A DNA stretch of 8,150 bases from Alphaproteobacteria bacterium (GTDB lineage Bacteria > Pseudomonadota > Alphaproteobacteria > RF32 > CAG-977): positions 1 through 8,150 of the forward strand of contig JAFVEJ010000267.1 in assembly GCA_017476085.1 (NCBI GenBank). The letters are read 5' to 3'. Positions 3,715 to 8,150 of the stretch are shown piece by piece. Under the pieces are notes generated by a model. The model was not told the DNA's origin. It did not search any database and saw nothing but the letters and a program-made list of their open reading frames with translations. Numbering within the stretch: position 1 is the stretch's first letter; the number at the start of each line of letters is the position of its first letter. The translations under genes and the position numbers were made by a program.

Positions 3715-6039
3715 CTATTTTGTATTCGGCTTTTTTAAACGCGATGAAGAACCGCTTTTTTTCGCGGTTTTTTGCGGAAAAGCCTTATTAAATTCGGCGG
3801 CTAAAACCTCAATAAAGTTTTCGGTAAAAGGCAGTTTACCTTTGTACCAATCCGGTTTCAACTGATTTTCTTGTTCGGAAAAAGCCACAAAGCGGCGCGT
3901 CCAAGGTTGATCCAAATCCAAAGCAACGGCAAAAGGCAAGTGTTTTCCGTATAATGCTTTGATTTTTGATTCGGCATTCCGCATCATACTTAATAAGGTG
4001 TCGTCCTGAGACGATAAGTAGAGTTTATAGCCTTCAATGTTTTCCAGAATCGAATTTCCCAAGACGGACGGAGACCGCAGTAATGTTTTAAATATGCCGA
4101 TACAAATGAGCAGGGCAAAGAAAAATACGGCGGTCAACAGGGTCGTTTGAATGCTGTAATAGACAAACAAGCCAACAAGACAAATCAATAAAGGCAAAGC
4201 GATCAAACTCAATTTGAAAAGTTTTCCTTTGTTCTCTTTCCAGGTTTTTCTGCGTATCTCCGTATAGATTTTTCCACCGATGAATGAGGCCGGAATTAAA
4301 ACAATTACGCTTGCCAGTGCGGTCATGGCGGTGATTTGCGGGAATAAAGACATGGAAGACACCGAAACAACGGCAATGATAGCCATCAAAATACCGAACC
4401 AAAAGTAACCTTGCGGAAATACGGTAAATTTTTTGCGATATTCTTTAACTAAATGTTTTTCCAGATCGGCCATTATACGCGTCAGGCGCAAAGAATTGGC
4501 ATGCGTCAGCGCAAAAGAAGTGCTGTCCTTAGTAAACAATTTTTCAGCGATATGCTTTTCAAAGGAAGTTAATCCGGTTTCTTCATCGGTTTCCTTGACC
4601 AACAGCAAAGTCCCGTTTCCGTCGTCGGAAAAAGAAAGAAAACCTTTGGAAGCCATGCTCAACAAAACAATCAGAAGAGAATTTGGTGTGATTTCCTTTT
4701 TCAAAGCATAATTTAAAACGGCCGGGGTCAGGTCGCCTTTTTGTAAGGGAGTCGCTTTGACGTTTGTTTTTTCCTGATTTTTATTTTGGCTGAGCCATGT
4801 TGCCAGGTAATAAGACAAAACAAACAAAAACGCGATTAAGGAAACCGTCATTGTGCCGTATTCGATAATAAAACGATCTAATTTTCCGTTTTCAAAGGCC
4901 GGCATGGAATCCTTTTCGGACCAGTTCGTCATAAGGGCAAAGCCTTCATACGGAGCCAAAGGAAAAGTCAGCACAAAAGATAAATCGTTGTTTTTGTCCT
5001 TTCTGATTTTATAGTTTTGTCCGTATCCGCTGACGCCTCCCGTAACCGCGGTTTGAGAATAAATTTTTGAATTCGGCGGGAATATTACCGATGCGCCCGC
5101 GCGCGTAATGGGAATATCCCAATGACGGCCGGTTATTTCCAGAATCAATTCTTTGAAATCGGGAGAGTCCGGTGTTTCAGAACTGTTTTTGAATTCCGTT
5201 ATTTTATTGGAAAACAAATAAGTAACGCTGTACAGATGTGTCCCGGGCGTTTGAGGGGACGAAGCATGCAGAGAAATACGGATGTTTTTTCCATCCGGCA
5301 AAAGTTTGGCCAAAACGGGGGTGTTGTCTATGGATGCTTCCAGAATCGTTAAATTTGTCCGGTGCGTTTTACCGGTTCTGTCCGTATGATATTTTGAAAA
5401 ATAGCGGTCAATACCCGTGAAATTGTTTTCTCCCGGTTCCACAACGCGCTGAATTGTTTCCGTGATTTTTACGGATCCGCTGCTCAGAATCTCGATCCTG
5501 CTGAAAAAATAAGGAATATGTTTTAGAAACGGAACTTCAATAAAGGTGTTCGGGGGAATAAACGAAACCGTTTTTTCTCCGTCATAGTCCAATTTAAAAA
5601 AACGCGCCTTTGTTTCTTTTTGAGCCGCATTCTCATTCAAAAGGTCGGTCATATTAATTTTTGTTCTGTCCGTAAAAACAGGATTTGTCGGGGATGCTGC
5701 GGTTTGTTTTGTTTTTGCTCCGAATAAACGTTCCCGAGCGCGTGCTAAAGTCTTGCTTATCGCATTTGATGACGACGGAACTTTGACGTTTCCGCCTATT
5801 TTCGGTTTTTTGCCGCTGGAATGTGAATTATCAAAAAAAACAAGAGTTCCTTTTGCTTCCAGAATTTCCGGCAATTTCGGAGCGGCATACGGATTATGTC
5901 CTTTTGGGGAATCAAAGGAATCCAAAATTTCCACCAAATCGGATTCAATCGTTATATCGTTTTGTTCCGAAGCATAACAGTAAGAGCCGTTTGCCGTTAA
6001 AACAGAAACTATTGCCAGAAAAGGTAGAAAGCTGCGCAT
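3715..6039 (-). CDS. DUF2207-type membrane protein with extended N-terminus
   Basis: The 774-residue protein starts with a signal peptide (cleavage near CYA-SEQ, residue 24). A DUF2207-like extracytoplasmic domain (about 180-380) begins SRIEILSSGSVKITETIQRV and includes GIDRYF. One membrane helix (395-415) leads to a cytosolic part with the LTPAVLNYALKKEITPNSLL and ASKGFLSF blocks. Four more helices lie at about 543-562, 567-590, 607-629 and 632-650. The tail has the family's GYKLYLSSQDD, LPFAVALDLDQPW and PDWYKGKL segments. DUF2207 proteins have no established function. Two departures stand out: about 150 residues of polar, unrecognised sequence lie between the signal peptide and the domain, and the usual Gly/Ser-rich C-terminus is replaced by a short basic tail (residues 757-774). 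AAGGA lies 7 nt before the ATG. parE follows 15 nt downstream. Confidence 0.82.
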   Translation of the reverse strand: MRSFLPFLAIVSVLTANGSYCYASEQNDITIESDLVEILDSFDSPKGHNPYAAPKLPEILEAKGTLVFFDNSHSSGKKPKIGGNVKVPSSSNAISKTLARARERLFGAKTKQTAASPTNPVFTDRTKINMTDLLNENAAQKETKARFFKLDYDGEKTVSFIPPNTFIEVPFLKHIPYFFSRIEILSSGSVKITETIQRVVEPGENNFTGIDRYFSKYHTDRTGKTHRTNLTILEASIDNTPVLAKLLPDGKNIRISLHASSPQTPGTHLYSVTYLFSNKITEFKNSSETPDSPDFKELILEITGRHWDIPITRAGASVIFPPNSKIYSQTAVTGGVSGYGQNYKIRKDKNNDLSFVLTFPLAPYEGFALMTNWSEKDSMPAFENGKLDRFIIEYGTMTVSLIAFLFVLSYYLATWLSQNKNQEKTNVKATPLQKGDLTPAVLNYALKKEITPNSLLIVLLSMASKGFLSFSDDGNGTLLLVKETDEETGLTSFEKHIAEKLFTKDSTSFALTHANSLRLTRIMADLEKHLVKEYRKKFTVFPQGYFWFGILMAIIAVVSVSSMSLFPQITAMTALASVIVLIPASFIGGKIYTEIRRKTWKENKGKLFKLSLIALPLLICLVGLFVYYSIQTTLLTAVFFFALLICIGIFKTLLRSPSVLGNSILENIEGYKLYLSSQDDTLLSMMRNAESKIKALYGKHLPFAVALDLDQPWTRRFVAFSEQENQLKPDWYKGKLPFTENFIEVLAAEFNKAFPQKTAKKSGSSSRLKKPNTK

Positions 6040-6051
6040 AAGGACGTCCTT
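6040..6051 (-). promoter_or_regulatory. 12-bp palindrome containing the ribosome binding site
   Basis: AAGGACGTCCTT is a perfect 12-bp palindrome directly before the ATG of the DUF2207-like gene. Its left half supplies the Shine-Dalgarno AAGGA (6051-6047), 7 nt before the start. In RNA it could fold as a 4-bp stem with an ACGU loop, covering the ribosome site; as DNA it could be a protein-binding site. Function is not shown. Confidence 0.5.
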
Positions 6052-6278
6052 TTTTTATTCTTTGTTTGTTATGTCCGTTGCAGAGAATTAAAAGTTAAGC
6101 AGAAATCCGTTTTTCCCGACCGAAAAGCCAAAAAGCGCTTTGCTGCGATAAAGGGCCGTTTCGCTTGATCGGTTTTTCAAAGATTCCTTCCTTAAAATTA
6201 ATTATAATGTGAACGGTTTTTTTATTTCTTAACCGATTTAAAGGATTTTAGCAATATTTTAAAAACGAAAAACAAAAC
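6052..6278. other. Divergent intergenic region, no gene seen
   Basis: This AT-rich gap separates the divergent DUF2207-like gene and serA. I see no convincing coding frame. It holds an ATTATAAT palindrome (6201-6208) that offers a TATAAT -10 box on both strands, but without a good -35 partner on either, and a 10-bp palindrome AAAGCGCTTT (6132-6141). The promoter of the DUF2207-like gene should lie here but I cannot place it. Confidence 0.5.
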
Positions 6279-6307
6279 TTTAAACAAGGTCTGTCTTGGT
6301 GTATAGA
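6279..6307 (+). promoter_or_regulatory. Candidate promoter of serA
   Basis: TTTAAA (6279-6284) and TATAGA (6302-6307) are separated by 17 nt, with a TG just before the -10 box as in extended -10 promoters. Transcription would start near 6313, about 30 nt ahead of the serA ATG. This position also rules out the longer frame that starts at 6296. The -35 box matches four of six bases, the -10 box five of six. Confidence 0.5.
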
Positions 6308-6343
6308 AAAGAGCGGCCCACTTTTAGTAAAAAGGAAAACGAT

Positions 6344-7585
6344 ATGGCAACGATGTCCCTTAATAAGGATAAAATTAAAATTTTGCTGTTGGAAGACTTG
6401 CACGAAAATGCGGAAAAGTATTTCAGAAGTCACGGATACAACAATTTGGTCGTTTTAAAAAACGCCTTGGATCAGGAAGAGCTGAAAAAGGCCATAGCCG
6501 ATGTTCATATGATCGGCATTCGTTCCAGAACAAAGCTGACGGCAGAAGTTTTTGATGCCGCTAAAAAACTGATGGCAGCCGGTTGTTTCTGCATCGGAAC
6601 CAATCAGGTTGATCTTGAGGCTGCAAAAGCGCATGGAATCCCTGTTTTTAATGCGCCGTATTCCAATACGCGTTCTGTGGCGGAATTGGTGATCGGCGAA
6701 ATTGTGATGCTGATGCGCGGTGTGCCTCAGCGCAGCCGGGCCGCGCATGACGGCAGGTGGCTGAAAAATGCCAAAGGCGCCGTTGAGGTTCGCAATAAAG
6801 TTTTGGGAATCGTCGGATACGGTCATATCGGAACGCAGGTTTCGGTTTTGGCTGAAGCAATGGGAATGAAAGTGCGCTATTTCGATATTGTTGATAAATT
6901 GGCAATGGGCAACGCTGAAGCCTGTTCTTCTTTATCTGAACTGCTCAGCGTTTCCGACGTGATCAGCTTGCATGTGCCGCAAACGCCGCAGACAAACAAT
7001 ATGTTTTCAAACGCGGAATTTTTCGCAATGAAGAAAGGGGCGTTTTTTATCAATGCGGCGCGCGGCAGCGTGGTTGACATTGACGCGCTGAAAAAAGCTT
7101 TGGATGAAGGGCAAATTGCCGGCGCTGCTTTGGATGTTTTCCCCAAAGAACCGGCAGATAAAACGGAAGAATTTGTTTCCGTTCTGCGCGGAATGCCGAA
7201 TGTTATTTTGACTCCCCATGTCGGCGGTTCGACTTTGGAGGCACAAGCCAACATCGGATTGGAGGTTTCCGAACGTCTGGTGAAATATTCGGACAACGGA
7301 TCGACGTTGGGAGCAGTCAACTGTGTCGAAGTTTCTCTGCCCGTTCAGGAAAGCGGCAAGACGACCCGTTTTATGCATATTCATAAAAATGTGCCGGGGG
7401 TGTTGAGCGGCATTAACGGTGTTTTTTCAAAATACGGTTTGAATGTCAGCGGGCAATATCTGCGTACGGACGGCGAATACGCGTATGTTGTGGTTGATGT
7501 GGACGGTCATTTGGATAACGCTTCCGTTTTGCAAAAAGAATTGGAAGCGATTAACGGAACGTTGAAGGTGCGCTATTTGTTTTAA
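6344..7585 (+). CDS. serA: D-3-phosphoglycerate dehydrogenase (SerA), serine-sensitive type
   Basis: The 413-residue cytosolic enzyme oxidises 3-phosphoglycerate to 3-phosphohydroxypyruvate with NAD, the first step of serine synthesis. The NAD-binding motif is GIVGYGHIGTQ (G158, G160, G163). The catalytic residues Arg240 (NAARGS), Glu269 (FPKEP) and His292 (TPHVGG) fall at the same numbers as in the E. coli enzyme. A C-terminal ACT domain (from about 342) keeps the serine-contacting residues as H347, N349 (HIHKN) and N367 (GLNVSG), so feedback inhibition by serine is likely. The length matches the short, E. coli-like class rather than the longer class with an extra domain. The frame is open back to 6296. 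I chose the ATG at 6344 because AAGGA (6332-6336) lies 7 nt before it and the likely transcription start is inside the longer version. Confidence 0.97.
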   Translation: MATMSLNKDKIKILLLEDLHENAEKYFRSHGYNNLVVLKNALDQEELKKAIADVHMIGIRSRTKLTAEVFDAAKKLMAAGCFCIGTNQVDLEAAKAHGIPVFNAPYSNTRSVAELVIGEIVMLMRGVPQRSRAAHDGRWLKNAKGAVEVRNKVLGIVGYGHIGTQVSVLAEAMGMKVRYFDIVDKLAMGNAEACSSLSELLSVSDVISLHVPQTPQTNNMFSNAEFFAMKKGAFFINAARGSVVDIDALKKALDEGQIAGAALDVFPKEPADKTEEFVSVLRGMPNVILTPHVGGSTLEAQANIGLEVSERLVKYSDNGSTLGAVNCVEVSLPVQESGKTTRFMHIHKNVPGVLSGINGVFSKYGLNVSGQYLRTDGEYAYVVVDVDGHLDNASVLQKELEAINGTLKVRYLF

Positions 7586-7600
7586 ACCGTTTTTTCTTCT

Positions 7601-7629
7601 TTGATTTTCGGGAATAATCCCGTTAATAT
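7601..7629 (+). promoter_or_regulatory. Candidate glgC promoter with inverted repeat in its spacer
   Basis: TTGATT (7601-7606) and TAATAT (7624-7629) are separated by 17 nt, giving a start near 7636 and a leader of about 75 nt. The spacer holds the inverted repeat CGGGA-ATAA-TCCCG (7609-7622). This could be an operator, or the hairpin could act as a weak serA terminator although no strong T run follows at once. Each box matches four of six consensus bases. Confidence 0.4.
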
Positions 7630-7673
7630 AAATCAATTCGGTTTTTTCTGTGCAGAAGGGCCGGTTTATGTTT

Positions 7674-7692
7674 TTTTCCGTTGAACGGAAAA
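7674..7692 (+). promoter_or_regulatory. Leader hairpin ahead of the glgC ribosome site
   Basis: TTTTCCGT (7674-7681) and ACGGAAAA (7685-7692) form a perfect 8-bp stem with a TGA loop. It ends 5 nt before the glgC Shine-Dalgarno AAGGAG (7698-7703). No T run follows on either strand, so it is not a terminator. It could affect mRNA stability or translation; its role is unproven. Confidence 0.5.
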
Positions 7693-7709
7693 GTTATAAG
7701 GAGAACGGT

Positions 7710-8150
7710 ATGGACGAAGTAAATTTAATTGCGGCAAGAAAAGATACCCTTGCTTTGGTTTTGGCAGGCGGAAAGGGATCACGCCTGAAAAATTTAACGG
7801 AAGTACAGGCGAAACCGGCTGTGCCGTTTGGCGGTAAATTCAGAATTATAGACTTTCCGTTGTCCAACTGTATCAATTCCGGCATTCGCAGAATGTGCGT
7901 TTTGACTCAATATAAAGCGCACAGCCTGATCAAGCATATCCAACAAGGATGGAGCTTTTTGCAGCCGGAGCTGAACGAATTTGTAGAAATCTGGCCGGCC
8001 CAGCAGCAAACTTCCGATGAGGTGTGGTATCAGGGAACAGCCGACGCCGTCTATCAGAATTTGGATACGATTCGCGCGCACTCTCCTCGTTATATTCTGA
8101 TCTTGGCCGGCGACCATATTTATAAACAGGATTACTCCAAAATGCTCAAA
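7710..8150 (+). CDS. glgC: Glucose-1-phosphate adenylyltransferase (GlgC), 5' part only
   Basis: The first 147 residues are present; the gene runs off the right edge. The enzyme makes ADP-glucose from ATP and glucose-1-phosphate, the committed and regulated step of bacterial glycogen synthesis. The nucleotidyltransferase signature LAGGKGSRL is at 18-26 and the KPAVPFGG segment at 35-42. [19 protein letters not shown] follows at 44-62, GWSFL at 80-84, WYQGTADAV at 106-114 and [10 protein letters not shown] with the metal-binding Asp135 at 133-142. These follow the E. coli protein closely, so the start looks complete. AAGGAG (7698-7703) lies 6 nt before the ATG. serA ends 124 nt upstream in the same direction. 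A separate promoter and leader hairpin are likely, and the two genes have no shared pathway. Whether other glycogen genes follow cannot be seen. Confidence 0.96.
   Translation, partial: MDEVNLIAARKDTLALVLAGGKGSRLKNLTEVQAKPAVPFGGKFRIIDFPLSNCINSGIRRMCVLTQYKAHSLIKHIQQGWSFLQPELNEFVEIWPAQQQTSDEVWYQGTADAVYQNLDTIRAHSPRYILILAGDHIYKQDYSKMLK

Noticed and set aside
6296..6343. Longer serA start at 6296.
   Set aside because: The likely -10 box is at 6302-6307, no good ribosome site precedes it, and the ATG at 6344 has AAGGA at 7 nt and gives catalytic residue numbers identical to E. coli SerA.
6313..6343. A riboswitch or attenuator in the serA leader.
   Set aside because: The predicted leader is about 30 nt, too short for a known riboswitch, and has no leader-peptide or terminator structure.

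Overview
The window reads as chromosomal DNA of a fairly AT-rich Gram-negative bacterium. ParE (topoisomerase IV subunit B) ends in the form I associate with alphaproteobacteria, and SerA and GlgC are of the proteobacterial type. My best guess is an uncultured, possibly host-associated alphaproteobacterium. That placement is inference from protein character, with no search behind it.

Left part (1-1002), accessory. It holds the 5' part of a type I restriction specificity-like (S subunit) gene and a small excisionase-type helix-turn-helix frame with no convincing start codon. Next comes a 24-bp copy of the tRNA-Leu 3' end, then two tandem 47-bp repeats, then the intact tRNA-Leu(CAA). All genes here lie on the minus strand. 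Three rho-independent terminators punctuate the stretch. The tRNA-end duplication, the excisionase-like frame and the restriction gene together look like the edge or scar of an element integrated at tRNA-Leu.

Middle part (1130-6039), core. A YgjV-like membrane protein gene on the plus strand converges on parE, and the two stop codons overlap in a shared TTAA. The parE terminator lies inside the last codons of the ygjV-like gene. Upstream of parE, only 15 nt away and in the same direction, is a 774-residue DUF2207-type membrane protein with an unusual periplasmic N-terminal region, so the two probably form an operon.

Right part (6040-8150), core metabolism. A divergent intergenic region precedes serA, which encodes a serine-feedback-type 3-phosphoglycerate dehydrogenase. 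After it comes glgC (ADP-glucose pyrophosphorylase), cut by the window end. These two genes share direction but no obvious pathway. glgC appears to have its own promoter, with an inverted repeat in the spacer and a leader hairpin.

I found no convincing new defence or other undescribed multi-gene system. The most unusual stretch is 701-934, the duplicated tRNA end split by tandem structured repeats.
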